Source: Symbiodinium natans (lineage: Eukaryota > Sar > Dinophyceae > Suessiales > Symbiodiniaceae). Taken from it: a stretch of DNA of 64,000 nucleotides. The position numbers and the translations under genes were made by a program. The stretch's first letter is position 1. Every line of letters starts with the position of its first letter. Where the stretch lies: contig CAJNDS010000338.1 in the NCBI GenBank assembly GCA_905221605.1, positions 1 through 64,000 on the forward strand. Direction: 5' to 3'. This document shows, piece by piece, positions 1-9,508 of the stretch. The notes beneath the pieces were generated by a model. That model was not told the DNA's origin. It worked only from the letters and a program-made list of their open reading frames with translations, and did not search any database.

Positions 1-125
1 CCTTGAGTGGCAGCAATGGGGGTTGCAAACTCTGCGCGCTATGGGTTCGGTGAGTGTGGCGTGGCATAATGTACTTGCTGGCCACATCGGGCAGGCGTAT
101 ATAATTGCGCTCCCGGTAACATTGC

Positions 126-1070
126 ATGCATCTTGCAGAATTGCCACTACCACCCTGGGCAGCTACGAGGTGTTTTCTTCGGTTGAGCTCGCTGTCCTGT
201 CTGCCTGTTTTCCGTCTTCATGCACCTCTTCTCGCATACCAAAGGTCACCTCCCACCCTGCTTGCTCGTGCCACCCATCATGGTTTTTGGCCTGGCGTTC
301 TTAAACGCCCCTCTGGGCCTCTCCCAGCCGAGAATGGCACCGGTGCGCCACGAGTGCAAGAGTACCAGTTCACCACCCAAACGGCCTGCGCCTTTCACGA
401 ACAGGGTCTTGGTGCGACCTGTGCTTTCGTTGGCCAAATCGCCACCTTCGTCCTCGTTGAAGTTGGACTCGAGTTTGGATGTATGCTCAAGTACACCATG
501 TGTTGCTCACCCTACACGCACGGTGAGTGGTACCTCCTCGACTCTACCCAACTAGGCGCTGAACTTCTTCCGCTCCTCCTGGAAAACATGGCCTTCCGAC
601 TTGATCTCAATCTGGTGCAAATCCAAGTAGTTGTCCAGGGACTGACTTTTGCTGTCCCTCTAGTCAGCTTTCTTGTTGATTGGCCTGTTGGGACGGTCTT
701 TATTGCTGTTGCCTTCCCCTCCTTTGAGCACATGGTAGAGGCGCATCCGGTCCTGGTAGGGTCTTACTTTAGTAGGCGCCTCTGTATTGTCAATCCGCCT
801 GATGGGATGCTCCCTCTCAATCTCACAATCGATCCAATGCTGCCGGTGCTAATGCTGCAAATACTAATTGTGCAACACATGCGGCAACGGAGTGGTTACC
901 TTGAAAGTCGGGCTTTCGTACTTTGCGATGAACAGGGTTTTGTTGCGGACACGTGCACCAAAATCCAAACAGCGTTCCATGAGGATGCGAGGGTGCTTCT
1001 TAAGTACAAGTGCCTCACCTTCGAAGGTCACCTGTTTAGACTGGTCTCCGCCTCCCACAGCCTACTTTGA
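126..1070 (+). CDS. DWPVGT-motif protein, tandem copy 1 (function unknown)
   Basis: A 314-residue frame. I do not recognise a domain. The C-terminal ~130 residues (from about residue 180) are clearly paralogous to the end of the next frame. Both carry LVDWPVGT, then an alternating hydrophobic stretch, then HMRQRSGYLESRAFVL here against AMRERSGHLECRSFVL there, and both end near LLK. The 34 residues before and through DWPVGT align without gaps, so this frame is the translated one. The first ~80 residues are less certain, because two frames are open there and the true start may lie upstream or in another exon. The frame ends 157 bp before the second copy, on the same strand. It could be a retroposed or mobile-element protein. 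The coding call is fairly safe; the function is not. Confidence 0.55.
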   Translation: MHLAELPLPPWAATRCFLRLSSLSCLPVFRLHAPLLAYQRSPPTLLARATHHGFWPGVLKRPSGPLPAENGTGAPRVQEYQFTTQTACAFHEQGLGATCAFVGQIATFVLVEVGLEFGCMLKYTMCCSPYTHGEWYLLDSTQLGAELLPLLLENMAFRLDLNLVQIQVVVQGLTFAVPLVSFLVDWPVGTVFIAVAFPSFEHMVEAHPVLVGSYFSRRLCIVNPPDGMLPLNLTIDPMLPVLMLQILIVQHMRQRSGYLESRAFVLCDEQGFVADTCTKIQTAFHEDARVLLKYKCLTFEGHLFRLVSASHSLL

Positions 1071-1226
1071 TGCTAGGACGGCTGGCTTTGCTGCATTGGT
1101 AACGCCTTCTTGCCGCCTTTGGCTCACACTAGCGTAGTAGTGCTTTGGCTCATGGGAGTCTGAGGCTGCCCAGCGACGTCACTTTCCTGCCGCCACACTA
1201 TACGACTCGTTGCCTTACGGCTCAAC

Positions 1227-2633
1227 TTGAGCATGTCAACAGAGGAAGATTGCCTTGACAGCGACCCAAGGCAGCTTGAGTACGCCCGTACTCTTGCTCT
1301 GCCGCAAGCTCTGTCCTTGGATTTGTCCCCCGTGGCCTTGACGCTGGTCCTAGGCAATGACCCTCTAATTCCTCTTTGCGGAGGTGGAGAGGACCCTGTG
1401 CAAAAACTGACATCGTCAGTCGCGCAACGCCTTCTTGTGGATCTCTGCAACATCAAGGTTGTTCTTGCCCTGCCATTGCAGAGTGTTCATGGCACTGAAA
1501 ATGCCGCTGATGCCTTCCAGGCTTGGCTTAGTTGGAGCATAAGCCAAGAAGTAAAGATCGGCCAGGTCTCGGGCGGCTTAGACTTTCATTGGCACATGCT
1601 TCATTGGTGCCAATTGGCTATCCAGTCTGTGGCCTGTCTTGCATCAGTTAATTCGCACTGGTTCCGACTTCTCTTGGAAGGTCTGAGGGGAATGCCCTTC
1701 TTTGCGATTCCCACGGGGGAACACGCAGGAGCGTTCTTTGGAGTCACGCCTCTTGACGAATGCACTTATGACGTCCATGCAGTTGGAGACTTCCCACTCG
1801 CGAGCCTCCGCTTCCTCCGACTGCGTTCACCGTTTACAGCTGACTTTGCCAATCAAACTCCTGCAAGGCAGCTCCTGGGCGGGCGACTTGCTCATGAGCA
1901 TCATTGGCCTGCCCAAATGGATTCTCCTCACCCGCAGGCAGAGGGCCACTGTGGCAGTCTATGGCCTCGCACACAGTCCACCTTGCAGCGTCACGTGCCT
2001 GCCCCTTGGTCAGTCCGTGAAGCAGCTTCTCGTTGTAGGGTAAGGTATGCTGGCCTTGTTGCCAATCTCACCCTTGTGCGCGTTACTCAACATCAAGGTT
2101 GTAAGATTCAAATCGTTTGGTGCGTTGCCCCCTTTCGACAAGAAGCTCTTGAAGGGGATACTCTCCAACTTACCACTCAACTTTTCCCTGCTTTATGTGC
2201 TTTGTGCCCGAACCGCCTGCAGCCAGACCTCCTTGGGGTCTTCGCGGTTTCGCAACTTAGCCACCTACCTGTCCCTCCGTGCTGTGCCCTGGTAGATTGG
2301 CCGGTGGGCACACCGTTCACTGTATATGCCTACAATGATCTCCTGGCTGTAAGGGCAGCGCATCCACCCGTCACTGTTGGCTGGCCGTCCTGGCACCTGC
2401 AGCTCCTCAACCCAAGCGATTGGAATGACCTGCCTTGCCCTGTTTTGGCTTCTGGTAGCTGGCCTGTGTCCCTGTTGATGGTCAAATGCGTGCAAGCGAT
2501 GAGAGAACGCAGTGGGCACCTCGAGTGTCGATCTTTTGTCCTGGCCGACTCACAAGGGGCAGTTGCGAGTCCTGCGTCGACAGTACTCCGAGCTTTTGCT
2601 CCGAGTGCAAACATACTTCTGAAAATGCAGTAG
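1227..2633 (+). CDS. DWPVGT-motif protein, tandem copy 2 (function unknown)
   Basis: A 468-residue frame whose last ~170 residues match the preceding gene (LVDWPVGT, then RERSGHLECRSFVLADSQG against RQRSGYLESRAFVLCDEQG). The N-terminal ~290 residues have no counterpart in copy 1. They contain acidic and Leu-rich stretches (STEEDCLDSD, LALPQALSLDLSPVALTLVL). Other frames are also open in 1.7-2.3 kb, but the ungapped alignment to copy 1 around the DWPVGT block selects this one. A start at the in-frame ATG at 1233 is equally possible. There is no signal peptide and no obvious catalytic motif. The pair looks like a tandem duplication followed by divergence. Confidence 0.55.
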   Translation: MSMSTEEDCLDSDPRQLEYARTLALPQALSLDLSPVALTLVLGNDPLIPLCGGGEDPVQKLTSSVAQRLLVDLCNIKVVLALPLQSVHGTENAADAFQAWLSWSISQEVKIGQVSGGLDFHWHMLHWCQLAIQSVACLASVNSHWFRLLLEGLRGMPFFAIPTGEHAGAFFGVTPLDECTYDVHAVGDFPLASLRFLRLRSPFTADFANQTPARQLLGGRLAHEHHWPAQMDSPHPQAEGHCGSLWPRTQSTLQRHVPAPWSVREAASRCRVRYAGLVANLTLVRVTQHQGCKIQIVWCVAPFRQEALEGDTLQLTTQLFPALCALCPNRLQPDLLGVFAVSQLSHLPVPPCCALVDWPVGTPFTVYAYNDLLAVRAAHPPVTVGWPSWHLQLLNPSDWNDLPCPVLASGSWPVSLLMVKCVQAMRERSGHLECRSFVLADSQGAVASPASTVLRAFAPSANILLKMQ

Positions 2634-2830
2634 GGACCCCGGCCCTTCATTAATGCTTGGCCTTGGAAGCATGAGGGCCTCGTTCTCCAGTTTCACACTG
2701 CTTTCGCGGTTTTGCATTCTAGGGAATGTGTTGGCGGGACTTCTTCATGGGTGCTGTGCAGTGCTGGCTCAGGTCAACTCTGTAGATCCGAGGTAGTCCA
2801 CCGCCTTCCCCTCAGGAAGGCATCACTGAC

Positions 2831-3451
2831 ATGGTTGAGGCATCCAGCCCTCAAAGCCATATGGAACGTCTTGCTCCGCTGCTTGTGATTGTCTCGCAGT
2901 TGAGCCCTACGTCGGCCTACTGTATGCCCGTCTCCAGGCACAGCGATAGACACCTTCACGACTGCCCAATGGATGCACTGCGTTGTATCCTCTTTGATGC
3001 GTGCACTGTGTGCTTGAGCCTGTGGTTAATTATAGAGCCGCGCGAAGGCCTCTCCGAGCCTCCACAAGTGTACCTCTGGCGGCAACAACAGTCGAATTGG
3101 GGTTGTTGTTATACTCGCCTCCCTCACGTCGCTCCTGGAGTCGAGAATTATAGGGTTGCCCTCCCATCCCTGAGGGAAACCGCGAGAGTGGCTGCTGTTT
3201 GTCGGCGCTGGGGAGGTATCATCGGGGCTTGGGCATCGCGCAGGCGTTTTGTGACATCGACGTCAACCTTCGCCAGTACACAGCGTGTTGTGCCCGTCGT
3301 GCGTGTGAACTGCACCCATTTAAAATTGCAGCTTCATGTTACGGAATTGATGGACTTGGGTGTCGCGCGAATGCGAAACAATGCTATACTCTTCCCTTCC
3401 TCTAGCCAGGCTAGAACCCCAGTCACTGGGCAAGTGGAGGAGGACGGTTGA
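2831..3451 (+). CDS. Uncertain 206-residue reading frame
   Basis: An open frame of 206 codons in the 1.3-kb gap between the second DWPVGT gene and the frame at 3,960. I see no recognisable motif or paralogue in the window. The composition (many Arg, Ser, Thr and Val, a mixed-charge C-terminal half) gives no functional hint. A second frame is open over 3,199-3,405, so the coding frame is not decided. The rest of 2,634-3,885 holds only a pair of short hairpins (3,466 and 3,696). Confidence 0.2.
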   Translation: MVEASSPQSHMERLAPLLVIVSQLSPTSAYCMPVSRHSDRHLHDCPMDALRCILFDACTVCLSLWLIIEPREGLSEPPQVYLWRQQQSNWGCCYTRLPHVAPGVENYRVALPSLRETARVAAVCRRWGGIIGAWASRRRFVTSTSTFASTQRVVPVVRVNCTHLKLQLHVTELMDLGVARMRNNAILFPSSSQARTPVTGQVEEDG

Positions 3452-3465
3452 GTTGCTCATGCCAC

Positions 3466-3485
3466 GTGAGTGCGCCCGCACTCAC
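3466..3485. repeat. Perfect 9-bp hairpin, copy 1
   Basis: GTGAGTGCG-CC-CGCACTCAC forms a perfect inverted repeat with a 2-nt loop. The same 20 bp plus flanking AC and ACG recurs at 3,696. The two copies are in the same orientation and enclose about 210 bp without a convincing gene. Confidence 0.8.
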
Positions 3486-3695
3486 ACGGCGGTGTAGGAA
3501 CCTGCATCTCTTCTCAAGGCAGTAGATCCATTTACGTTCTCTGTATAAGTTTGACGAGCAGTGACCCCTCACCGCAATTTCCGAGCAGGGGCTCGGTGAA
3601 GCGGCTCAGGGCTCCCGTTCGGGTTGCTCCCTTGTTCCCGAGTATTACCTGCGGAGAATCTTGTGAGGGTGCGGGAGTGATTTGATGTTGGGTAC

Positions 3696-3715
3696 GTGAG
3701 TGCGCCCGCACTCAC
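3696..3715. repeat. Perfect 9-bp hairpin, copy 2
   Basis: Second copy of the GTGAGTGCG-CC-CGCACTCAC hairpin, 230 bp after the first. About 25 bp are identical between the copies while the surrounding sequence is unrelated. This suggests a short mobile or recombined motif rather than a tandem duplication of the region. Confidence 0.8.
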
Positions 3716-3959
3716 ACGCCCTAGTCCCCCGCATGGATTGCCAGTTTGTTCCTGTGGCTCATAGCCCTCTCAGCCGCGAACATAAAGGAGTGATGGTATT
3801 ACCCGCTAACTTGCCCTCTTGTTCTGTGCCGCCAGGGCTCACAGGAGCAGGCGCCCGCTTGCCCTCCCCGAACTAACTGCCCGGCATGGCTGCTTCGTTG
3901 GTCATTGGTGGCAGCCTTTACACTGCTGTCAATGGAGATGGCGACAGTGACTGGGAAAG

Positions 3960-4568
3960 ATGTTACCCTTACCAAAGATCTCCAGCGAGCCCATCCTCGA
4001 AGGCCACGGCCACACTTGTAGTGCTGGCTGGATATCGCTCACCAAGCTCCTCGTACTGCAAGGAATCCGCGATGCCTCGGCAGCCCAAGGACGTCCTAAT
4101 CAACGGACCCTCGCCATGGTTGCTGCGGCCGAACTCGCGCACTCTGTTGGAGGTCATCGTGCCTGGCTTGCACACCACCTTCGAGATCTTTCGCAGGATT
4201 TGAGGAACGAGCTTGCCCAGGAGTACGGGGCGTTACTGGCTATGTTCAGACGTCCGCCTGGACCACAGCAGAATGCCCTTTTAGCCTGGGCCAGGCCAAT
4301 CATTGTGCATCGCCAGGAAGATTTTCCAATTTACCTCATAAAAGCGCATTTGGAGCAGCATCTTTTGCTTGCATGGCGTTTCACTGCCGATAAAGTCAAT
4401 TTGCTTTTGCAAGCGATGTCCGATGCCGTCCCCAATGATAATGCCGTCATTCTGGAGTGGGTAGCGTGCTTCCTCGATGAACGTATTGCTACCGACATTC
4501 TCGAGCATTTAGATGAAGAGACCATGCATCTGCTTGAGGACAATCGGCATTCGGATAGTGACATCTAA
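3960..4568 (+). CDS. Hypothetical ~200-residue protein with acidic tail
   Basis: A 202-residue frame with good helical character from about residue 50 (AAAELAHSVGGHRAWLAHHL, then LLAWRFTADKVNLLLQAMSD). It ends in an acidic tail (HLDEETMHLLEDNRHSDSDI). I do not recognise the family. An alternative frame from ATG 3,886 runs to 4,203 and could supply the true N-terminus through a frame break or small intron, because its first ~25 residues (MAASLVIGGSLYTAVNGDGD) look protein-like. About 300 bp downstream begins the hydrolase-like gene. Region 4,569-4,866 shows no other gene. Confidence 0.45.
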   Translation: MLPLPKISSEPILEGHGHTCSAGWISLTKLLVLQGIRDASAAQGRPNQRTLAMVAAAELAHSVGGHRAWLAHHLRDLSQDLRNELAQEYGALLAMFRRPPGPQQNALLAWARPIIVHRQEDFPIYLIKAHLEQHLLLAWRFTADKVNLLLQAMSDAVPNDNAVILEWVACFLDERIATDILEHLDEETMHLLEDNRHSDSDI

Positions 4569-4866
4569 CGCTGACCTTGTGCGAATACGGAACAAACGGC
4601 GGCCTAGTACATCGGTCGTTATCCATGGTCATGCGGCATTCCTGTATTGTCATGCTGTTGTCTTGACTGATTTGGAAAGTTGTAACCATGGATCATGTTA
4701 TACTGCTGATGTAGTCTCCAGCTGAAGGGAGCTGAGTCAGGGGAAGTTGGGAGCAAGCTTGTTGTTGTGTGACATTCTTTGCGCTGGACGGCACGGCTCT
4801 CAGGCAAGGCTGCCCAGTCTTCCTCTACCTTGCCCCATCAATTGGGTAGGCTGCCTCTTCTTCGCC

Positions 4867-5736
4867 ATGGCATTGCAAGAGCCCCTTGGCATGGAGAACC
4901 TGCAGCCTCCTCCATTCATCGCCCCTCCGCTCGTAGCTGGGCGTGAAAACACCTGGATTACGGCGAGCCATGGCAGTTCAACCCTCCCCTTTGTTGTATC
5001 CCGGCCGAGTGCGGATGCAGGGGAAGCCAACTCGATAGTGCTTCTCCTCCCTGGTTGTGGACATTTCTATGTGGAGAATATGCACCCACTGCCTTGGCAA
5101 GGGGCCATCGAGTATCTGTGGAGCAACCTGGCTTTCAAAAAGGCCGTCATTGCCTGCGCATGGCCTGTGGCGGGACAAGCAGGCTCACCGCCTGCCTGGA
5201 TGCTGCCTGACGGTGCTGCCTGGACCAAGGCAGTGTATACAATGGAAATTCTACCGCTCCTACTGGCCGTCCAACGTGATGCGAGCCCTCGCATCTCCTT
5301 GCCCACATATCTCATGGGCCTTGGCTCTGGAGGAACCATCACCTACCAGATTGCAATTTCCGAGGCCCATGCGACCTTCCGGGCTTGTGTCTGCATGGGC
5401 CCCATTAGGCTGCCTTCTTTGCTGCCAGCCCCCACGGGCGGGGAGACACGAATTTTAGTCTATGGCGGACGAAAGGACGTAGAGACCTTTCAGCACCACC
5501 TTCGGATGTGCTACTCGGTGCGGGGCAATCATCGCGTGCCTCCTGTCACAGAAGCCCTTTCCGAAGACTCACACTTTACCGCCTTCAAGGGCTACGGACG
5601 CACGCAGTACCCCTGGGCCCCCGGCCTCACAATCCGCCAGGTCGTTATCGGCAAGGACCCGGAGCATGTGGTGTGGCCTGCATTGCTGAGCGATCCTGAT
5701 TGGCTGCTGGCGGACCATATCGAGCTCCCGGAGTAG
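4867..5736 (+). CDS. Alpha/beta-hydrolase-like protein
   Basis: A 289-residue product from ATG 4,867 (MALQEPLGMENL). The frame is open to 4,747 but the upstream part is Cys/Leu-rich and less convincing. A hydrophobic beta strand followed by GCGHFY (near residue 63) resembles the first strand and oxyanion loop of alpha/beta hydrolases. The segment LMGLGSGGTITYQIA (Ser near residue 154) looks like a nucleophile elbow of the form L-x-S-x-G rather than the strict G-x-S-x-G. A later ILVYGGRKD strand could carry the acid residue, and a KDPEH segment the histidine. The substrate is unknown. At least three decayed copies of parts of this gene lie at 15.7, 16.1-16.4 and 17.0-17.3 kb, which confirms that it is a duplicating sequence. 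Fold assignment is an inference from motifs only. Confidence 0.5.
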   Translation: MALQEPLGMENLQPPPFIAPPLVAGRENTWITASHGSSTLPFVVSRPSADAGEANSIVLLLPGCGHFYVENMHPLPWQGAIEYLWSNLAFKKAVIACAWPVAGQAGSPPAWMLPDGAAWTKAVYTMEILPLLLAVQRDASPRISLPTYLMGLGSGGTITYQIAISEAHATFRACVCMGPIRLPSLLPAPTGGETRILVYGGRKDVETFQHHLRMCYSVRGNHRVPPVTEALSEDSHFTAFKGYGRTQYPWAPGLTIRQVVIGKDPEHVVWPALLSDPDWLLADHIELPE

Positions 5737-6261
5737 TCGCCGGGGCAGGGTAGAGAGTGCCTTCCTTTTTCCATTTTAATCGATTTATGCGCGCCGGCCC
5801 TTGGGTTGCCGCTACAAACAGACCAGCAACCGAGGTACGCCTGCGTTCTGGTGCTACTACTGTGCACGGACAAAGTAAAGGATGCCATCGTCTCCAGGTC
5901 ATTGCTTTGTACATGCAGCACAGTGCAGCCACAAGTAACAGCCACCTGCGATGACACGCTGCATCCCTTTTCAGGTTGCGCGTTGGATGTGCCCTGGCTC
6001 AAGCTAAGGGTGGCTGGCTGACTGAACGAGGAACCCATTGTGTAGAGGGTTGTAACGCTCCTGGCTGGTTTTTGTCTCGCTTCTCTGCTTCTTCTCTCCT
6101 GTGTGCTGTGGTTTTTGTTTGGTCCTCCCTTTCCTGGTGTCCCTCCCTTGTTCTTGTAAGGGCTTTCCAGGGATCTTGGTGTCTGGAGGTTGCCTCGTGG
6201 TTCTCCGCTGTCTGTGGGGTTGTCACATGAGTTTGGCCTGCCATGTTCGGTGAGTGATGCC
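5737..6261 (+). other. Gap between genes, no convincing gene
   Basis: About 525 bp between the hydrolase-like gene and the next frame. Short frames exist on both strands but none has a motif or paralogue. There is a pyrimidine-rich stretch (about 6,065-6,150) that could belong to an intron or a 5' leader. Confidence 0.4.
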
Positions 6262-7293
6262 ATGGAGTCGTATGCCTGTCAACCGTACGCGATCCGGGTT
6301 GGAGCGCAAGTGCTCCAAGTCCACGTTGCCAGGAGAGGGCAACTCACTGCACTTGCCACTTTAGGGACCAGTGATATCGCAATGACCAGGCAGATGCAAG
6401 CCGGCGTCATCCTGCCTCACGAATTCGATGCTGCCGGTTGGTGCCGATACTTTCCGCCGGAAATACAACCCTTGTTGTGTCTGGACCATTCTGCCTTTTT
6501 GAGAAACAGCAACGCCGTCTGCTTCGCTCGGCAACCCACGGTTCGCTGTTTTCTCCTGCATGCATGGAGGCCAGGCATCGGCATCATGCCGCATGGCAGT
6601 GCCCTCATGGGGCGAGCGGTGTCCACGCACAGTGCTTTGCCTGGTGACGCGATAGACCTTCCCCCTTGGGCGAGTGTTGTCACCGAACAAGGAGCGGGTA
6701 GGGAGACAGCCCTGTCTCCCGGGCCCTGGCAAACTCCATCACCTAATCCACCTAGGGTCTGCTGGCCGGATAATAGTCCTCGCCCTCCCACACCGCCGAT
6801 TCCTCCACGTGTTGGAGAATACCCAGTGGGTGAGGTCAGTAGGATCGAGCCGCGAATTCCACATGGGAGGCCACCTCCCGCGCCAGTTGCAGCCGACCTA
6901 CCACCGTGGCAGGTCCCTAGCCACCCAGGTCCACAGGTCCTTGCGGCGACCGCAATGCAGGCTATATGCCAGCTTCGCACGCTCAGTGCTGACCATGCGC
7001 CGGGGCCTCAGGAGCCTGAGGATCTCGTGCAGGCACTAGAAAGTAATCAGAACTTCCCTGAGCCCACCCCTAGCGGCGTACTGCCATTGAAACTGGCCTC
7101 GGGAGCCATTTCCGGCAACCGCCTGAGCCGCAAGGTCTCCACCCAGAGATTGACTACAATGCATTACTCGGCTGCCTACTTCCACAGCTCCGGGCTGCTG
7201 AGTCCGCAGGAGCCCATGTCCTGCTCTTGGTCACGGATAGTCGCTGCTTCTTGTCTATTCCGCACTTCCCCTACTTTGTCCGGCATTTGGTAG
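6262..7293 (+). CDS. Hypothetical protein with proline-rich C-terminal half
   Basis: A 343-residue product from ATG 6,262 (MESYACQPYAIRVGAQ). The frame is open a little further upstream. The N-terminal ~140 residues look globular (VLQVHVARRGQLTALATLGT, then FDAAGWCRYFPPEIQPLLCL). Residues ~150-250 are rich in Pro (SPNPPRVCW, PRPPTPPIPPRVGEYP), typical of a disordered linker. After about 7,075 another frame (7,074-7,418) becomes more protein-like, so this frame probably ends in non-coding translation. The real product may continue into the following frames through an intron or an indel. No function can be assigned. Confidence 0.45.
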   Translation: MESYACQPYAIRVGAQVLQVHVARRGQLTALATLGTSDIAMTRQMQAGVILPHEFDAAGWCRYFPPEIQPLLCLDHSAFLRNSNAVCFARQPTVRCFLLHAWRPGIGIMPHGSALMGRAVSTHSALPGDAIDLPPWASVVTEQGAGRETALSPGPWQTPSPNPPRVCWPDNSPRPPTPPIPPRVGEYPVGEVSRIEPRIPHGRPPPAPVAADLPPWQVPSHPGPQVLAATAMQAICQLRTLSADHAPGPQEPEDLVQALESNQNFPEPTPSGVLPLKLASGAISGNRLSRKVSTQRLTTMHYSAAYFHSSGLLSPQEPMSCSWSRIVAASCLFRTSPTLSGIW

Positions 7294-7418
7294 CACGCAT
7301 GCAGTGGGAAGGCCCGTTTAAGGAGAGGTGGTTTCCCATCTTGGTTAACACCAAGGAAGCGGGGCTAGCTTCTGTGCACTTTACGTGGGCGGGGCCCGAA
7401 ATTCTGGCATGGTCTTGA
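7074..7418 (+). CDS. Frame-shifted segment linking the 6.3-kb and 7.4-kb frames
   Basis: Frame open from just after a TAG at 7,071 to 7,418, without a good start codon. Its translation is convincingly protein-like: LLGCLLPQLRAAESAGAHVL, then LLVTDSRCFLSIPHFPYFV and RWFPILVNTKEAGLASVHF. It overlaps the end of the proline-rich frame and the start of the following long frame (LDHDTLFTARWEAEELRRF). The simplest reading is that all three are pieces of one protein broken by two small indels or by unrecognised introns. I cannot tell which from one sequence. Confidence 0.4.
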   Translation, partial: RRTAIETGLGSHFRQPPEPQGLHPEIDYNALLGCLLPQLRAAESAGAHVLLLVTDSRCFLSIPHFPYFVRHLVARMQWEGPFKERWFPILVNTKEAGLASVHFTWAGPEILAWS

Positions 7419-9508
7419 TGTTGCTTGACCATGACACCTTGTTCACTGCCAGGTGGGAAGCCGAAGAGCTGCGAAGGTTTGCAGTCCTCGATCTATTGCT
7501 CAATACCCTCTCGACGGAGTCACTGGGCAGCATGGAAGTCGAGACGGACGAGACACAGCCCTGTGGCTCGCTTCCAGCCTCGCCGTGGAGTTGCTCGCCG
7601 GACGGGTCCATACCGTGTGGGGCCCGATCGCCAAACTCAATTGGCATGGTTTGTGCGTCCGAGGACCAGCTTGAAGCAAATGGGGGATTGGTCCTCTTCT
7701 ACCCGAATGCTCCGGACGGCCAAAATCCCCGGCCCCCTCGCTTCTGCATCCCTGGCAACGTCGCTAGTGCGGTGACCTCAATTGGTACTGCGTTGAGCCG
7801 AGCCCTGCAGCTAGTCATCATGCCCAGTGAAGTGCCCACTCCATTGCCTGGTATGCATGAGCAGGTGCCGTTGGACCAGATCCATTATCGGCAATGTCTA
7901 CGCAACACCCCTCTTGCCGGAACCACTGCTCACAAGCACTCTGACTTTGTGTTTGCGTGGGCACTTTTAGGAAGATACATACATGAAGTTGCGTGGAAAA
8001 CGGCCGACCTTACTGCCGGCCGGCCAGAGCCAGACATCCAGTTTGGCGCCTCCCCAGTCAGGCAGGTCAGAGGGGTCAAAACATGGGGACAAGGCCCATA
8101 TGAACAGGGATTTCTTCCCTTGCTCAGGGGTTATGGCGGCTCGCATTCTCGTTTGGCAATCCTACCTGGTCCTGACTTATTCATGGCGAACCGATACGCC
8201 GAGGTTATACCCCCTCCTTTTGTGCATGGATATGGTGCCAAAGGCAAAAACATCCTGCCGCAGTGGGGGAGTGTAGTACGGCTGCCTACTCTACCCGAGT
8301 CGGTCTGGGGCAACGGGAACACCGTCCCTCTGTGGGCCTCTGTTGGGAAAAAGGGCAGTGGACCAGTGCGGCTCCAGCTCTTCCCTGGGGTCCTCATGTT
8401 TTGGAAGAAAGATGCCCTATCTTCCTGCAGGGCCACCCCGAAATGGCGCAGTCGACCCAATACCCCAACTGGGCCGCTTGCTCTTCTTGCTGCCGCTGCG
8501 CATGCTTGGCTGGCCCAGGCGGATCTGCCGTGGCCTCTCTTCGCTGCAGACATAAAGGTCACGCCGTTGGGCCTCAGTCAATACTGGGATGATGGACTAG
8601 CCATGCGTGTGCAACAAGCCCTGGCAGCCTTTGCCTTTCCTGCCTACCAGTACCCGCCCCCAAAGCCTCACCTAACCCCCTCAGGGGAATGTCGGTCGCT
8701 CTTCGTTAGCGGGATGAATGGGAAGGCTGAGAATACGCCCCCCACTGTGTCGGGTAGCATCATTCACACAGCCAATTCCTATGCACTCACTGGCTTAGAA
8801 ATGGAAACAGTCCGGGACAACCAGGGCAAAAAGGTCCGATATGAGGACACACAACGCCCGTTGTTGCTTTCGACCAGCGGTAATGCCGCACATGCATTGT
8901 TGCTCCTGCCCCAAGCCGCCCAGCTATGGGCACGTGCTCTGTACCCTCAGGTCGAAGGATGCGGTCTGCCAGCGGCGGTTCGTGCTAGAATCAGCTCGGT
9001 AGAAGCCTCCCTGACAATGTGCCCTGCCCTGGCTCACTTGCACATGCCACATACTGCTGCGCTGACCGCTCTACATGTGGGCCTCGCCGCGGGTAGAGCT
9101 GGCGAGTGCAAACTGTGCGTTACGGGTTTCTCTGCTGGGTCGTATACGGGCGCTGCTGTGGCTATCGCTTGGCATGAGCGCCAAAAGCTTCCTGACTGCA
9201 AGGGCGATTTTGTCCACATCAAGGCACGCTTGGGCGGCGTTGCCATGCCACGGGCCATGCTGCAATATATCCTGGGTTCGGAACTACGGCACGCTGTTAG
9301 TCTTGTCCATCATGAGAGCGACCAGCTTTGTATCTTCCGGCCCAGCCAAGCCAGGCAGCAAGGACGCAAGCGATTGGCGCGGGAGCGCGTCTCTACTACT
9401 TCACTGGACCTGAGTCGCTTGGCAGTGGTGGACACTCTTATGGTCACTTTGTCCACAGTGAAGAGCTATTCCAGCTCACGCCGGGGGATTATGTGCATAA
9501 GGAATTGA
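7409..9508 (+). CDS. Large protein with C-terminal serine-hydrolase (GFSAG) domain
   Basis: A 699-residue frame from ATG 7,409. It is open ~25 nt further and overlaps the 7,074-7,418 frame, which probably encodes its true N-terminal part. The middle is unremarkable, with Pro/Gly-rich linkers. Near residues 570-590 stands CKLCVTGFSAGSYTGAAVAI, a G-x-S-x-G nucleophile elbow (Ser at about residue 575) after a hydrophobic strand and before a small-residue helix, as in alpha/beta hydrolases. The following VHIKARLGGVAMPRAML and a DQLCIF segment fit the next strands. After about 9,390 the coding signal moves to the overlapping frame at 9,328, so the last ~40 residues here are probably not real. The substrate is unknown. 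Confidence 0.55.
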   Translation: MVLMLLDHDTLFTARWEAEELRRFAVLDLLLNTLSTESLGSMEVETDETQPCGSLPASPWSCSPDGSIPCGARSPNSIGMVCASEDQLEANGGLVLFYPNAPDGQNPRPPRFCIPGNVASAVTSIGTALSRALQLVIMPSEVPTPLPGMHEQVPLDQIHYRQCLRNTPLAGTTAHKHSDFVFAWALLGRYIHEVAWKTADLTAGRPEPDIQFGASPVRQVRGVKTWGQGPYEQGFLPLLRGYGGSHSRLAILPGPDLFMANRYAEVIPPPFVHGYGAKGKNILPQWGSVVRLPTLPESVWGNGNTVPLWASVGKKGSGPVRLQLFPGVLMFWKKDALSSCRATPKWRSRPNTPTGPLALLAAAAHAWLAQADLPWPLFAADIKVTPLGLSQYWDDGLAMRVQQALAAFAFPAYQYPPPKPHLTPSGECRSLFVSGMNGKAENTPPTVSGSIIHTANSYALTGLEMETVRDNQGKKVRYEDTQRPLLLSTSGNAAHALLLLPQAAQLWARALYPQVEGCGLPAAVRARISSVEASLTMCPALAHLHMPHTAALTALHVGLAAGRAGECKLCVTGFSAGSYTGAAVAIAWHERQKLPDCKGDFVHIKARLGGVAMPRAMLQYILGSELRHAVSLVHHESDQLCIFRPSQARQQGRKRLARERVSTTSLDLSRLAVVDTLMVTLSTVKSYSSSRRGIMCIRN

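Noticed and set aside
512-733. Minus-strand frames opposite the 0-18 kb genes
   Set aside because: They are shadows of GC-rich + strand frames. Paralogue alignments and motifs support only the + strand.
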